DNA of 64,000 nucleotides from Streptomyces toxytricini (GCF_014649915.1 NZ_BMTY01000006.1:165621-229620), one strand, 5' to 3'; positions 19,234-29,684 are shown, counted from the stretch's first letter. Program-made: numbers and translations. Notes: a model not told the origin generated them from the sequence alone.

Positions 19234-20148
19234 TCACGGCTGCGGCCCGGCGGCGAAGGCCGCGAAGGCGGCGTCGGTGTCGGCGCGGTCCGGCATCGCG
19301 TCCTGCGCGCCCGGCCGCTGCACCGACAGCGCGGCGGCCGCCGCCGCCCAGGCCATCGCCTCCCGCATCGGCCGCCCCTCGCCCAGGGCGACGGCCAGCG
19401 CCCCGGCGAAGGTGTCGCCGGCGGCCGTGGTGTCCACGGCCCTGACCCGCGGCGCGGGCACCGTGTACGGCTCCTGCCCGCGCGCGGCGTGCAGGGCGCC
19501 CGCCGCGCCGAGGGTGACGACCACCTCGGGGAACCGCTCCAGCAGCGCGGCCGCCGCCTGGCGGGGGTCCGTCAGCCCGGTCAGGGCGGCCGCCTCGTGC
19601 TCGTTCGGGACCAGCAGGTCGACCGCGTCCGGCAGGTCCGGCGGCAGCGGCTGTACCGGCGCCGGTGTCAGCACCGTCCGCACCCCGTGCGCCCGCGCCG
19701 CGCGGGCCGCGGCCGCGACCGCGGACAGCGGCACCTCCAGTTGCAGCAGCAGCGTCCCCGCCGCGGCGATCCGCTCCTCGTCGCCGGACTCCAGCCCCGT
19801 GACGAGGCCGTTGGCGCCGGGGACGACGATGATGCTGTTGCCGCCCTCGTCGTCCACGGTGATGTGCGCCGTCCCGCTGGCGCCCTCCACGGTGCGCAGC
19901 CCGCAGGTGTCGACACCGGCCGCGGTGAGCGCGGAGCGCAGCCGTACGCCGAACGCGTCCGCGCCGACCGCGCCGATCATCGCCACGCGCGCACCGAGGC
20001 GGGCCGCGGCGACGGCCTGGTTGGCGCCCTTGCCGCCGGATACGGTGCGGAACTCCCGGCCGGTGACGGTCTCCCCGAGCCGGGGGGCCTTGGGGACGTA
20101 GGCGACGAGGTCCATGTTCGTGCTGCCGAGCACGGTGATGGCCGTCAT
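19234..20148 (-). CDS. rbsK: Ribokinase (PfkB family)
   Basis: A 304-residue sugar kinase. The N-terminus TAITVLGSTNMDLVAYVP, the substrate-binding VSGGKGANQAVAAARLG, LVPNEHEAAALTG and the catalytic AVDTTAAGDTFAGALA (Asp base plus anion hole) define a PfkB enzyme closest to ribokinase. It phosphorylates ribose or another nucleoside-derived sugar to feed the pentose phosphate pathway. No rbs transporter genes are present. It is transcribed away from the VIT-family gene across a 419-base gap. Confidence 0.92.
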   Translation of the reverse strand: MTAITVLGSTNMDLVAYVPKAPRLGETVTGREFRTVSGGKGANQAVAAARLGARVAMIGAVGADAFGVRLRSALTAAGVDTCGLRTVEGASGTAHITVDDEGGNSIIVVPGANGLVTGLESGDEERIAAAGTLLLQLEVPLSAVAAAARAARAHGVRTVLTPAPVQPLPPDLPDAVDLLVPNEHEAAALTGLTDPRQAAAALLERFPEVVVTLGAAGALHAARGQEPYTVPAPRVRAVDTTAAGDTFAGALAVALGEGRPMREAMAWAAAAAALSVQRPGAQDAMPDRADTDAAFAAFAAGPQP

Positions 20149-20567
20149 GGGCGTGCTGCCTCCTGTGCGGTGAGGGCCGTGTCGGGGACGGAGCGGACCC
20201 GGTGGCAGCGACCGTACCGGGAGTGCTGCCGGCCCACTGCGTCGCCCGCGGCCGGGCCCGGCGGAGCGCCCCGGAACCCTTCGGGGAGGACCTGCGGCGG
20301 GCGTGCAGCAACCGGCTCCATGGCGTGCCTCTCCACGTGAGGGGGTCATCGCGACCCCTAGGGGGATTTGTGCCATGGAATGCGGTTTGTCGGTCGTCGC
20401 GAAACGCCCCGCCCGTACCGGCGTCACCCGGTCGCCGACCCCCAAAAGCCCAGGTAAGTACGGCCTTCCTTGCTGGCGCACCGTCGAAATCGTGCGTAGT
20501 TTCGAGGCGTTCGGGGGGAGCGGACCGTCTCACGGCCCCCATGGGTACAAAAGGGGAGAAGAGCCGC
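20149..20567. promoter_or_regulatory. Divergent intergenic region, rbsK / VIT-family gene
   Basis: No gene is seen. It holds GGGGTC-N5-GACCCC at 20342-20358, which overlaps CCCCTAGGGG (20355-20364), and an inverted repeat TCGAAA-N10-TTTCGA at 20484-20505, about 63 bases before the transporter ATG. A GGGGAG ribosome site lies just before that ATG. The TCGAAA pair is the best operator candidate for the metal transporter. Confidence 0.4.
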
Positions 20568-21299
20568 ATGTCCATCATCGACACCGAAGCGCCGCTGCAC
20601 ACCGCGCACCGCGACAACCACACCCACCGGGACGTCAACGGCGGATGGCTGCGCCCCGCGGTCTTCGGCGCGATGGACGGCCTCGTCTCCAACCTCGCCC
20701 TGATGACGGGTGTGGCCGGCGGCGCCACCGCCCCCGCCGGCATCGCCATCGCCGGACTGGCCGGGCTCGCCGCCGGCGCGTTCTCCATGGCCGCCGGCGA
20801 ATACACCTCGGTCGCCTCGCAGCGCGAGCTCGTCCTCGCCGAACTCGACGTCGAGCGGCAGCAGTTGCTGGGGCACCCGATCGACGAGATGGAGGAGCTC
20901 GCCGAGCTGTACGTCTCCCGCGGCGTCGAGCCGGCCCTCGCCCGCGAGGTCGCCATGCAGCTCTCCCGCGACCCCGAGCAGGCGCTGGAGATCCACGCCC
21001 GCGAGGAGCTCGGCATCGACCCCGACGACCTGCCCTCGCCGCTGGTCGCCGCCGCGTCCTCCTTCGGCTCGTTCGCGCTGGGCGCCCTGCTGCCCGTCCT
21101 GCCCTACCTGCTCGGCGCGACGGCCCTGTGGCCCGCCGTGCTGCTCGCCCTGGCCGGGCTCTTCGCCTGCGGCGCGATCGTCTCCAAGGTCACCGCCCGC
21201 TCCTGGTGGTACAGCGGCCTGCGGCAGCTGCTCCTGGGTGGCGCGGCCGCCGGTGTGACGTACATCCTGGGAACCTGGATCGGCGGGGCCATAGGCTGA
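20568..21299 (+). CDS. VIT1/CCC1-family iron/manganese transporter
   Basis: A 243-residue membrane protein beginning MSIIDTEAPLHTAHRDNHTHRDVN. It carries the family opening LRPAVFGAMDGLVSNLALM, the GAFSMAAGEYTSVASQRE segment with conserved Glu, a cytoplasmic acidic helical domain (ELDVERQQLLGHPIDEMEELAELY, EQALEIHAREELGID) that binds metal in the family, and C-terminal hydrophobic helices. Such proteins move Fe2+ or Mn2+ out of the cytosol by proton exchange. A strong ribosome site supports the ATG at 20568. Confidence 0.9.
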   Translation: MSIIDTEAPLHTAHRDNHTHRDVNGGWLRPAVFGAMDGLVSNLALMTGVAGGATAPAGIAIAGLAGLAAGAFSMAAGEYTSVASQRELVLAELDVERQQLLGHPIDEMEELAELYVSRGVEPALAREVAMQLSRDPEQALEIHAREELGIDPDDLPSPLVAAASSFGSFALGALLPVLPYLLGATALWPAVLLALAGLFACGAIVSKVTARSWWYSGLRQLLLGGAAAGVTYILGTWIGGAIG

Positions 21300-21628
21300 G
21301 CGCCCCGTCGATGAGACACTATGCAGCGCACCACATAAGTAGTCCGTTACCCGGCGGTTTCGATTCCGTGTCCGCCGGGCATCACACCGGGGCGCGCCGG
21401 GCAACGATGCCCGTTCACGCGTCGGGGCCCCCGCCCCCGCCGGCACCCTCCCACACGCCTCGCACCAGCGCGGGGACACCCGTATCCCGCCCCGTGCAGT
21501 GTCCGCATGGTGAAACGCCGTATCCGGTTCGCAAGATTGCGGTCATCATGTAACCTGCACGAAATTTCGCAGAGGGCCAACGTCGTCCCTCGGCCATGCA
21601 CAATGCCACGACGACGACGGGAGAGCCG
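21300..21628 (+). promoter_or_regulatory. gltB upstream region with promoter-like elements
   Basis: No gene is seen in this 329-base gap. TTCGCA (21528-21533) and TAACCT (21551-21556) are separated by 17 bases and could be -35 and -10, giving a leader of roughly 65 bases before the ATG at 21629. The -10 overlaps a GlnR-like half-site pair described separately. Confidence 0.45.
21550..21565 (+). promoter_or_regulatory. GlnR-like box upstream of gltB
   Basis: GTAAC-CTGCAC-GAAAT matches the GlnR half-site pattern gTnAC-n6-GaAAC except for the last base. A weaker copy, GTCCG-CATGGT-GAAAC, lies at 21501-21516. The site overlaps the putative -10 of gltB, which would suit repression by the nitrogen regulator. 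The match is short, so chance is possible. Confidence 0.4.
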
Positions 21629-24600
21629 ATGCGTTCCGCATCCACGCACTCCGCGACCGGCCCCAGCAGCACCGCCTGGTCGCCCATGGACGGTCGCCCC
21701 GCCCCCCAGGGCATGTACGACCCGCGCAACGAGAAGGACGCCTGCGGCGTCGGATTCGTGGCGAACCTCACCGGTGAGGCCACCCACGCGCTGGTCGACC
21801 AGGCGCTGACCGTACTGCGGAACCTCGAGCACCGCGGCGCCACCGGCTCCGAGCCCGACTCCGGCGACGGCGCCGGCATCCTCAGCCAGGTCCCCGACGC
21901 GTTCCTGCGCGAGGCGGCCGGCTTCGAGCTCCCCGAGGCCGGCGCCTACGCCGTCGGCATCGCCTTCCTCCCCGCCGACGGCACCGCACAGGCCGCCGCC
22001 GTGGAGCACATCGAGGCCATCGCCGCCGAGGAGGGCCTGACCGTCCTCGGCTGGCGCGAGGTGCCCGTCACCCCCGACCTCCTCGGCAACGGCGCCCGCG
22101 CCACCATGCCGGCCTTCTCCCAGCTCTTCGTCGCCGACGGCACCAGCACCGGCATCGCCCTGGACCGCAAGGCCTTCGTGCTGCGCAAGCGCGCCGAGCG
22201 CGAGGCCGGCACCTACTTCCCGTCGCTGTCCGCCCGGACCATCGTCTACAAGGGCATGCTCACCACGGGCCAGCTGGAGCCGTTCTTCCCGGACCTCTCC
22301 GACCGCCGCTTCGCCTCGGCGCTCGCCCTGGTCCACTCCCGGTTCTCCACCAACACCTTCCCGTCGTGGCCGCTCGCCCACCCGTACCGGTTCGTCGCCC
22401 ACAACGGCGAGATCAACACCGTCAAGGGCAACCGGAACTGGATGCGGGCCCGCGAGTCCCAGCTCGCCACCGACGCCTTCGGGCAGGGCGCCCTCGACCG
22501 GATCTTCCCGATCTGCACCCCGGACGCCTCCGACTCGGCGTCCTTCGACGAGGTCCTGGAACTCCTCCACCTCGGCGGCCGCTCCCTGCCCCACGCGGTC
22601 CTGATGATGATCCCGGAGGCGTGGGAGAACCACACCTCCATGGACCCGGCCCGCCGCGCCTTCTACCAGTACCACTCCACGATGATGGAGCCCTGGGACG
22701 GCCCGGCCTGCGTCACCTTCACCGACGGCACCCAGGTCGGCGCCGTCCTCGACCGCAACGGCCTGCGCCCCGGCCGCTACTGGGTCACCGACGACGGCCT
22801 CGTCGTCCTCTCCTCCGAGGTCGGCGTCCTCGACATCGACCCCGCGAAGGTCGTCCGCAAGGGCCGCCTCCAGCCGGGCCGGATGTTCCTCGTCGACACG
22901 GCCCAGAACCGGATCGTCGAGGACGACGAGATCAAGGCCGGCCTGGCCGCCGCCGCCCCCTACGCGGAGTGGCTGGAGTCCGGCGAGATCGAGCTCACCG
23001 ACCTCCCCGAGCGCGAGCACATCGTCCACACCCACGCCTCGGTCACCCGCCGCCAGCAGACCTTCGGCTACACCGAGGAAGAGCTGCGCGTCATCCTCGC
23101 CCCGATGGCCCGCACCGGCGCCGAGCCGATCGGCTCCATGGGCACCGACTCGCCGATCGCCGCGCTCTCCGAGCGGCCCCGGCTGCTCTTCGACTACTTC
23201 ACCCAGCTGTTCGCGCAGGTCACCAACCCGCCGCTGGACGCCATCCGCGAGGAGCTCGTCACCTCGCTGCTGTCCTCGCTGGGCCCGCAGGGCAACCTGC
23301 TGGAGCCGACCGCCGCGTCCTGCCGCAGCGTCACCCTGCCCTTCCCCGTCATCGACAACGACGAGCTGGCCAAGCTCATCCACATCAACGCCGACGGCGA
23401 CATGCCCGGCATGAAGGCGGCCACCCTCTCCGGCCTCTACCGGGTCTCCGGAGGCGCCGACGCGCTCGCCGCCCGCATCGCCGAGATCCGCGCCGAGGCC
23501 GACGCGGCCATCGCGAACGGCGCCCGACTGATCGTCCTGTCGGACCGCCACTCGGACGCCGAGCACGCGCCCATCCCGTCGCTGCTGCTGACCGCCGCCG
23601 TCCACCACCACCTGATCGCCACCAAGCAGCGCACCCAGGTCGGCCTGCTCGTCGAGGCCGGCGACGTCCGCGAGGTCCACCACGTCGCCCTGCTCATCGG
23701 CTACGGCGCCGCCGCCGTCAACCCGTACCTGGCCATGGAGTCCGTCGAGGACCTGCTGCGCGCCGGCACGTTCATCGAGGGCATCGAGCCCGAGAAGGCC
23801 ATCAGGAACCTGATCTACGCCCTCGGCAAGGGCGTCCTCAAGGTCATGTCCAAGATGGGCATCTCCACCGTAGCCTCCTACCGCGGCGCCCAGGTATTCG
23901 AGGCCGTCGGCCTCGACGAGGAGTTCGTCGCCACGTACTTCCAGGGCACCGCCACCAAGATCGGCGGCGCCGGCCTCGACGTCATCGCCAAGGAGGTCGC
24001 CGCCCGCCACGCCAAGGCCTACCCGGCCTCCGGCACCTCGGCCGCGCACCGCGCGCTGGAGATCGGCGGCGAGTACCAGTGGCGCCGCGAGGGCGAGCCG
24101 CACCTGTTCGACCCGGAGACCGTCTTCCGGCTCCAGCACGCCACCCGCAACCGCCGGTACGACATCTTCAAGCAGTACACGGACCGGGTGAACGAGCAGT
24201 CCGAGCGCCTCATGACGCTCCGCGGCCTCTTCGGCTTCAAGAGCGACCGCCCCTCCGTCCCGCTGGACGAGGTCGAGCCGGTCTCCGAGATCGTCAAGCG
24301 GTTCTCCACCGGCGCCATGTCGTACGGCTCCATCTCCAAGGAGGCGCACGAGACCCTCGCCATCGCCATGAACCAGCTGGGCGGCAAGTCCAACACCGGC
24401 GAGGGCGGCGAGGACCCGGAGCGCCTGTACGACCCGGCGCGCCGCTCGGCGATCAAGCAGGTCGCCTCCGGCCGCTTCGGCGTCACCTCCGAGTACCTCG
24501 TCAACGCCGACGACATCCAGATCAAGATGGCGCAGGGCGCCAAGCCCGGCGAGGGCGGCCAGCTGCCCGGCCACAAGGTGTACCCGTGGGTCGCCAAGAC

Positions 24601-26227
24601 CCGCCACTCCACCCCGGGCGTCGGCCTGATCTCCCCGCCGCCGCACCACGACATCTACTCCATCGAGGACCTCGCCCAGCTCATCCACGACCTCAAGAAC
24701 GCCAACCCGGCGGCCCGCATCCACGTGAAGCTGGTCTCCGAGGTCGGCGTCGGCACCGTCGCCGCGGGCGTCTCCAAGGCCCACGCGGACGTCGTCCTGA
24801 TCTCCGGCCACGACGGCGGCACCGGCGCCTCCCCGCTGACCTCCCTCAAGCACGCGGGCGGACCCTGGGAGCTCGGCCTCGCCGAGACCCAGCAGACGCT
24901 GCTGCTGAACGGGCTGCGGGACCGGATCGTCGTCCAGACCGACGGCCAGCTCAAGACCGGCCGCGACGTCGTCATCGCCGCCCTGCTCGGCGCCGAGGAG
25001 TTCGGCTTCGCGACCGCGCCGCTCGTCGTCTCCGGCTGCGTCATGATGCGCGTCTGCCACCTGGACACCTGCCCCGTCGGCATCGCCACCCAGAACCCGG
25101 TGCTGCGCGACCGCTTCTCCGGCAAGGCCGAGTTCGTCGTCAACTTCTTCGAGTTCATCGCCGAAGAGGTCCGCGAGCTCCTCGCCGAGCTGGGCTTCCG
25201 CTCGATCGAGGAGGCCGTCGGCCACGCCGAGCTCCTCGACACCGACCAGGCCGTCACCCACTGGAAGGCCCAGGGACTCGACCTCGCGCCGCTCTTCCAC
25301 GTGCCCGACCTGCCCGAGGGCGCGGTCCGCCACGCCCTGATCGCGCAGGACCACGGCCTGGAGAAGGCCCTCGACAACGAGCTGATCGAGCTCGCCGCCG
25401 ACGCCCTGAACGCGGCGACGGCCGAGGCGGCCCAGCCGGTCCGCGCCCAGGTCGCCATCCGCAACATCAACCGGACCGTCGGCACGATGCTCGGCCACGA
25501 GGTCACGAAGAGGTTCGGCGGTGCGGGCCTGCCCGACGACACCATCGACCTGACCTTCACCGGCTCCGCCGGCCAGTCGTTCGGCGCCTTCCTCCCCAAG
25601 GGCGTCACGCTCCGCCTGGAGGGCGACGCCAACGACTACGTCGGCAAGGGCCTCTCCGGCGGCCGCATCGTGGTCCGCCCCGACCGCGGCGCCGACCACC
25701 TCGCCGAGTACTCGACCATCGCCGGCAACACCATCGGCTACGGCGCCACCGGCGGCGAGATGTTCCTGCGAGGCCGCACCGGCGAGCGGTTCTGCGTCCG
25801 CAACTCCGGCGCCCTCGTCGTCTCCGAGGGCGTGGGCGACCACGGCTGCGAGTACATGACCGGCGGCACGGCCGTCGTCCTCGGCGAGACCGGCCGCAAC
25901 TTCGCGGCCGGCATGTCCGGCGGCGTCGCCTACGTCGTCGACCTCGACCGGGACAACGTCAACGCCGGCAACCTGGGGGCCGTCGAGACCCTCTCGGACG
26001 AGGACCGGCAGTGGCTGCACGATGTGGTGCGCCGCCACCAGGAGGAGACCGGCTCGACGGTCGCCGCGAAGCTCCTCGCCGACTGGTCCGCCGCCGCGGA
26101 CCGCTTCAGCAAGATCATCCCGACCACGTACAAGGCAGTGCTCGCCGCCAAGGACGCCGCTGAGCGGGCCGGACTCTCCGAGTCCGAGACCACCGAGAAG
26201 ATGATGGAGGCGGCGACCCATGGCTGA
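21629..26227 (+). CDS. gltB: Glutamate synthase, large (alpha) subunit
   Basis: A ~1532-residue enzyme that transfers the amide of glutamine to 2-oxoglutarate. After a short propeptide the nucleophile cysteine is at ~39 in [16 protein letters not shown] (class II amidotransferase). The central and FMN-binding domains include [28 protein letters not shown] and [13 protein letters not shown]. The 3Fe-4S cluster is in [15 protein letters not shown], and the C-terminal beta-helix domain has [11 protein letters not shown]. The start at 21629 follows GGGAG; an upstream ATG (21596) lacks such a site. It overlaps gltD by eight bases. Confidence 0.97.
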   Translation: MRSASTHSATGPSSTAWSPMDGRPAPQGMYDPRNEKDACGVGFVANLTGEATHALVDQALTVLRNLEHRGATGSEPDSGDGAGILSQVPDAFLREAAGFELPEAGAYAVGIAFLPADGTAQAAAVEHIEAIAAEEGLTVLGWREVPVTPDLLGNGARATMPAFSQLFVADGTSTGIALDRKAFVLRKRAEREAGTYFPSLSARTIVYKGMLTTGQLEPFFPDLSDRRFASALALVHSRFSTNTFPSWPLAHPYRFVAHNGEINTVKGNRNWMRARESQLATDAFGQGALDRIFPICTPDASDSASFDEVLELLHLGGRSLPHAVLMMIPEAWENHTSMDPARRAFYQYHSTMMEPWDGPACVTFTDGTQVGAVLDRNGLRPGRYWVTDDGLVVLSSEVGVLDIDPAKVVRKGRLQPGRMFLVDTAQNRIVEDDEIKAGLAAAAPYAEWLESGEIELTDLPEREHIVHTHASVTRRQQTFGYTEEELRVILAPMARTGAEPIGSMGTDSPIAALSERPRLLFDYFTQLFAQVTNPPLDAIREELVTSLLSSLGPQGNLLEPTAASCRSVTLPFPVIDNDELAKLIHINADGDMPGMKAATLSGLYRVSGGADALAARIAEIRAEADAAIANGARLIVLSDRHSDAEHAPIPSLLLTAAVHHHLIATKQRTQVGLLVEAGDVREVHHVALLIGYGAAAVNPYLAMESVEDLLRAGTFIEGIEPEKAIRNLIYALGKGVLKVMSKMGISTVASYRGAQVFEAVGLDEEFVATYFQGTATKIGGAGLDVIAKEVAARHAKAYPASGTSAAHRALEIGGEYQWRREGEPHLFDPETVFRLQHATRNRRYDIFKQYTDRVNEQSERLMTLRGLFGFKSDRPSVPLDEVEPVSEIVKRFSTGAMSYGSISKEAHETLAIAMNQLGGKSNTGEGGEDPERLYDPARRSAIKQVASGRFGVTSEYLVNADDIQIKMAQGAKPGEGGQLPGHKVYPWVAKTRHSTPGVGLISPPPHHDIYSIEDLAQLIHDLKNANPAARIHVKLVSEVGVGTVAAGVSKAHADVVLISGHDGGTGASPLTSLKHAGGPWELGLAETQQTLLLNGLRDRIVVQTDGQLKTGRDVVIAALLGAEEFGFATAPLVVSGCVMMRVCHLDTCPVGIATQNPVLRDRFSGKAEFVVNFFEFIAEEVRELLAELGFRSIEEAVGHAELLDTDQAVTHWKAQGLDLAPLFHVPDLPEGAVRHALIAQDHGLEKALDNELIELAADALNAATAEAAQPVRAQVAIRNINRTVGTMLGHEVTKRFGGAGLPDDTIDLTFTGSAGQSFGAFLPKGVTLRLEGDANDYVGKGLSGGRIVVRPDRGADHLAEYSTIAGNTIGYGATGGEMFLRGRTGERFCVRNSGALVVSEGVGDHGCEYMTGGTAVVLGETGRNFAAGMSGGVAYVVDLDRDNVNAGNLGAVETLSDEDRQWLHDVVRRHQEETGSTVAAKLLADWSAAADRFSKIIPTTYKAVLAAKDAAERAGLSESETTEKMMEAATHG

Positions 26228-27680
26228 CCCGAAGGGCTTCCTCACCACCGAGCGCAAGACCGCCTGCTCCCGTCCCGTCGCCGAACGCGTCAAGGACTGG
26301 AACGAGGTCTACGTCCCCGGCTCGCTCCTGCCGATCATCAGCAAGCAGGCCGGCCGCTGCATGGACTGCGGCATCCCGTTCTGCCACAACGGCTGCCCGC
26401 TCGGGAACCTGATCCCCGAGTGGAACGACTACGCCTACCGCGAGGACTGGTCGGCGGCGTCCGAGCGGCTGCACGCCACGAACAACTTCCCGGAGTTCAC
26501 CGGCCGCCTCTGCCCGGCCCCCTGCGAGTCGGCGTGCGTCCTCGGCATCAACCAGCCGGCCGTCACCATCAAGAACGTCGAGGTCTCGATCATCGACAAG
26601 GCGTGGGACAACGGCGGCGTCGCCCCGCAGGTCCCCGAGCGCCTCTCCGGCAAGACCGCCGCCGTCATCGGCTCCGGGCCCGCCGGCCTGGCCGCCGCCC
26701 AGCAGCTGACCCGGGCCGGCCACACCGTCGTCGTCTACGAGCGCGCCGACCGCATCGGCGGCCTCCTGCGCTACGGCATCCCCGAGTTCAAGATGGAGAA
26801 GGTGCACATCAACCGCCGCATCGAGCAGATGCGCGCGGAGGGCACCAAGTTCCGCACCGGCATCGAGGTCGGCCGCGACATCACCGCCGGCGACCTGCGC
26901 AAGCGGTTCGACGCCGTCGTCATCGCCGCCGGCGCGACCGTCTCCCGGGACCTGCCCGCCCCCGGCCGTGAACTGGGCGGCATCCACTTCGCGATGGAGT
27001 ACCTGCCGCTCGCGAACAAGGTGCAGGAGGGCGACTTCGTCGCCCCGCCCATCACCGCCGAGGGCAAGCACGTCGTCGTCATCGGCGGCGGCGACACCGG
27101 CGCCGACTGCGTGGGCACGGCCCACCGCCAGGGCGCGCTGTCCGTCACCCAGCTGGAGATCATGCCGCGGCCCGGCGAGGAGCGGAACGCCAACCAGCCG
27201 TGGCCGACCTTCCCGATGCTCTACAAGGTCACCTCCGCGCACGAGGAGGGCGGCGAGCGGGTCTACTCCGTCTCCACCACCCGCTTCGAGGGCGACGAGG
27301 ACGGCAACGTCAAGGCGCTCCACCTCGTCGAGGTCGAGTTCACCGACGGCAAGCTGGTCCAGAAGCCCGGCACCGAGCGCTCCATCCCGGCCCAGCTGGT
27401 CACCCTCGCGATGGGCTTCACCGGCACCGACCGGGCCAACGGCCTGGTCGAGCAGTTCGGCCTGGACCTGGACGAGCGCGGCAACATCGCCCGCGACGCC
27501 TCCTACGCCACCAACGTCGACGGCGTGTTCGTCGCCGGCGACGCCGGCCGCGGCCAGTCCCTGATCGTGTGGGCCATCGCGGAGGGCCGCTCGGCCGCCC
27601 GCGGCGTCGACCGCTACCTGACCGGCAGCAGCACCCTCCCCTACCCGGTCAAGCCGACCGACCGCGCCCTGACGGTCTGA
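26220..27680 (+). CDS. gltD: Glutamate synthase, small (beta) subunit
   Basis: A 486-residue NADPH-oxidising partner of GltB. The N-terminal Fe-S region has [17 protein letters not shown] and [17 protein letters not shown] binds at [21 protein letters not shown] at [15 protein letters not shown], and the C-terminal FAD loop is [17 protein letters not shown]. The ATG lies inside the end of gltB, so the two are translationally coupled. Two hairpins lie downstream. Confidence 0.97.
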   Translation: MADPKGFLTTERKTACSRPVAERVKDWNEVYVPGSLLPIISKQAGRCMDCGIPFCHNGCPLGNLIPEWNDYAYREDWSAASERLHATNNFPEFTGRLCPAPCESACVLGINQPAVTIKNVEVSIIDKAWDNGGVAPQVPERLSGKTAAVIGSGPAGLAAAQQLTRAGHTVVVYERADRIGGLLRYGIPEFKMEKVHINRRIEQMRAEGTKFRTGIEVGRDITAGDLRKRFDAVVIAAGATVSRDLPAPGRELGGIHFAMEYLPLANKVQEGDFVAPPITAEGKHVVVIGGGDTGADCVGTAHRQGALSVTQLEIMPRPGEERNANQPWPTFPMLYKVTSAHEEGGERVYSVSTTRFEGDEDGNVKALHLVEVEFTDGKLVQKPGTERSIPAQLVTLAMGFTGTDRANGLVEQFGLDLDERGNIARDASYATNVDGVFVAGDAGRGQSLIVWAIAEGRSAARGVDRYLTGSSTLPYPVKPTDRALTV

Positions 27681-27686
27681 CCCCCG

Positions 27687-27714
27687 CCCGGCCCGGGGCA
27701 CGCTCCGGGCCGGG
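27687..27714 (+). terminator. Hairpin after gltD
   Basis: CCCGGCCCGG (27687-27696) pairs perfectly with CCGGGCCGGG (27705-27714); two more pairs can form inside, leaving CACG as loop. It begins six bases after the gltD stop. Confidence 0.75.
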
Positions 27715-27799
27715 AACGCACCACCGCGCGGCACCGCGCACCCACTCCCTGTGCGGAGGACCCCTCATACGGCCCGTACAACGGCGTACGGAAACCCGG

Positions 27800-27843
27800 C
27801 ACGGCGCCCGCCATGTCCTCGACCAAGGATGGCGGGCGCCGTG
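27800..27843. terminator. 15-bp perfect inverted repeat left of the IS element
   Basis: CACGGCGCCCGCCAT (27800-27814) pairs with ATGGCGGGCGCCGTG (27829-27843) around a 14-base loop. Together with the gltD hairpin it fills the gap before the IS. It may be the original terminator of the minus-strand secreted-protein gene now displaced by the insertion. Confidence 0.55.
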
Positions 27844-28007
27844 GTGCGCGCGGACCTGCGGCCGCGAAGGGCTGCCGCCACTAGTCAGGTGGCCGTCGGC
27901 GAAGACCTTGTGCCGGTCCCTCGTCGCGAATTCGAGTGGACGTGATGTGGACGCGGTGACGGCTGGCACGAACGTTCTCATCGAGGTGCGCGGGCGGGCC
28001 GGGTAGC

Positions 28008-29225
28008 GTGATCGGCGTGCTGCTCCGGTACAGCTTCCGCCTGTACCCGAGCGTCGGCCAATGTGAGTCGTTGGCACGGGCGTTCGGGTGTGCGCGGGTG
28101 GTCTACAACGATGCCCTCCGCGCCCGCGAGACTGCCCGCGGCAAAGGCATGCCGTTCCCGAAGACCGGCGAGCTGTCGAAGACGCTCATCACCGAGGCGA
28201 AGAAGATTCCGGTGCGGGCCTGGCTCGGCGAGGTCTCGGCGGTGGTCCTCCAGCAATCCCTCCGCGACCTGGACGCCGCGTACAGGAACTTCTTCGACGG
28301 GCTGAAGGGCAAGCGCCCTCGTATGGGCGCGCCCCGGTACAAGTCGAAGCGGGACACCCGGCAGGCGGTGCGGTTCACCGCGAACGCCCACTGGAAGATC
28401 ACGGCCGGTGGAAAGCTGCGCCTGCCGAAGGTCGGCGACGTGAAGGTGAAGTGGTCCCGTGTGCTTCCGTCGACTCCATCGACGGTGACGGTCGTGAAGG
28501 ACAGCGCGGGCCGGTACTTCGTGAGCTTCGTTGTCGATACCGGCCCGGAGGAAGCACTGCCACAGGTGCCCGGCCAGGTCGGCATCGACCTCGGCTTGGG
28601 ACACTTCGCGGTCCTCTCCGACGGCACGAAGATCGACAGCCCACGGTTCCTACGGCGGGCCGAGAAGCGGCTGAAGAAGGCGCAGCGGGACCTGTCCCGC
28701 AGGGAGAAGGGCAGCGGGAACGGGGACAAGGCCCGGATCAAGGTCGCTCGCGCGCACGCGCGGGTCGCGGACGCTCGCCGCGAGTTCCACCACCGGCTCT
28801 CCACGAAGCTGATCCGCGAGAACCAAGCGGTCGCCGTGGAGGACCTGGCGGTGAAAGGACTCGCCCGGACGCGCCTGGCAAAGTCGGTTCACGACGCCGG
28901 ATGGTCGGCGTTCGTGGGAATGCTGGAGTACAAGGCCGCCCGGTACGGGCGCACCTTCACCCGTATCGGCCGTTTCGAGCCCACCTCGCAGGTGTGCTCG
29001 CAGTGCGGTGTCAAGGGCGGCCCCCAGCCCCTGCACGTTCGCGTGTGGACGTGCGGGGCGTGCGGGGCCGTCCTGGACCGGGACATCAACGCGGCGGTCA
29101 ACATCGCCAAGGCGGCCGGACTGGCCGTGACAGCCTGTCGAGCGCAGGTAAGACGGGCACCCGTGCCCGCACCGCGCGGCGAAGCAGGAACCCACCCGAC
29201 ACCGCAGCCCTCAACGGCACGGTAG
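28008..29225 (+). CDS. tnpB: TnpB RNA-guided endonuclease of an IS605-type element
   Basis: A 405-residue TnpB (GTG at 28008; GTG at 28017 gives the more typical VLLRYSFRLYPS start). The N-terminal domain has the HTH-like FGCARVVYNDALRAR. All RuvC residues appear present: Asp194 in VGIDLGLGHFAVL, Glu279 in AVAVEDLAVKGLAR and Asp359 in LDRDINAAVNIA. The zinc ribbon is C330/C333 (VCSQCG) and C349/C352 (CGACG). TnpB proteins cut DNA guided by an RNA made from the element's right end and so maintain the element. Nothing here suggests inactivation. Confidence 0.93.
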   Translation: MIGVLLRYSFRLYPSVGQCESLARAFGCARVVYNDALRARETARGKGMPFPKTGELSKTLITEAKKIPVRAWLGEVSAVVLQQSLRDLDAAYRNFFDGLKGKRPRMGAPRYKSKRDTRQAVRFTANAHWKITAGGKLRLPKVGDVKVKWSRVLPSTPSTVTVVKDSAGRYFVSFVVDTGPEEALPQVPGQVGIDLGLGHFAVLSDGTKIDSPRFLRRAEKRLKKAQRDLSRREKGSGNGDKARIKVARAHARVADARREFHHRLSTKLIRENQAVAVEDLAVKGLARTRLAKSVHDAGWSAFVGMLEYKAARYGRTFTRIGRFEPTSQVCSQCGVKGGPQPLHVRVWTCGACGAVLDRDINAAVNIAKAAGLAVTACRAQVRRAPVPAPRGEAGTHPTPQPSTAR

Positions 29226-29262
29226 GCGGGAATCTCCCCCCTTCAGGGGGAGAGGATGTCAA
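29140..29262 (+). ncRNA. Putative reRNA/omega RNA scaffold of TnpB
   Basis: In studied IS605 elements the guide RNA scaffold overlaps the end of tnpB and finishes at the element's right end, with the guide read from the flanking DNA. Here the 3' hairpin and GGATGTCAA end at 29262, so the guide would start with ATCCGGCTGCACCACC. The 5' limit is a guess. Confidence 0.4.
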
Positions 29263-29684
29263 TCCGGCTGCACCACCGTCGCGCCCCAGCGTATGGATGC
29301 GGACGAGGCCGTCACCGCGGCCCCGAAGCCGCCGTGCAGGCCGCCCCCCAGCGGGACCGTCACGCGGGCCGGGCTGCCGGCCGGGCAGTCCAGGGTGAAC
29401 GGGGCCGGGTTCCGGTCGGGGTGCTCGTCGAGCCGGAAGGCCACCTCGATGCTGCCGCCGCCCTCGCAGGCGAACGTGGTGTAGGTGTCCAGCCCGGAAT
29501 ACAGGCCGCCCGAGACGAAGCCGCCGGACCCCCACTGCTCCGGCACCCAGATGAGCCCGTCGGGGCCGGGGTGGCCGATCAGTTCCTCCTGTGCCGAGGC
29601 CTGGCCCGACCCGGCGACCAGGGCCAGTGCCCCCGCCATCGCCGCCACCGCAACGGCCTTGCGGCCCCTGAACATGCGCTTCAT
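29259..29684 (-). CDS. Secreted protein of unknown function, 3' end formed by IS
   Basis: A 141-residue protein with a Sec signal (KAVAVAAMAGALALVAGSGQASA, cleavage near residue 31) and a beta-rich mature part with two cysteines (FACEGGG and TLDCPAG), likely joined by a disulfide. The last codons are VVQPD followed by TGA, and that stop lies within the TCAA of the IS right end. The protein ends on what looks like a complete final strand, so the insertion may have replaced only the stop, or cut off a short tail. I do not recognise the family. Confidence 0.75.
   Translation of the reverse strand: MKRMFRGRKAVAVAAMAGALALVAGSGQASAQEELIGHPGPDGLIWVPEQWGSGGFVSGGLYSGLDTYTTFACEGGGSIEVAFRLDEHPDRNPAPFTLDCPAGSPARVTVPLGGGLHGGFGAAVTASSASIRWGATVVQPD

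Larger units (their letters stand above)
27877..29262 (+). mobile_element. IS605/IS1341-type element carrying tnpB only
   Basis: The right end is clear: hairpin TCTCCCCC-CTTCA-GGGGGAGA (29233-29253) followed by GGATGTCAA ending at 29262, the usual IS200/IS605 right end with TCAA at the cleavage point. The left end is less certain; a small hairpin GCCAC-N7-GTGGC at 27877-27893 is the best candidate for the left subterminal structure. No Y1 transposase (tnpA) is present, so movement would need one in trans. No target duplication is expected for this family. Confidence 0.7.

Noticed and set aside
21347..26293. A very long open frame on the minus strand opposite gltB
   Set aside because: It is rich in Val, Gly, Asp and Glu without any domain, as expected of the antisense of a high-GC gene; the plus strand encodes a clear glutamate synthase.
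28008..29262. Reading the TnpB gene as a CRISPR Cas12 system
   Set aside because: No repeat-spacer array is present and the protein is only ~405 residues with an IS605 right end.
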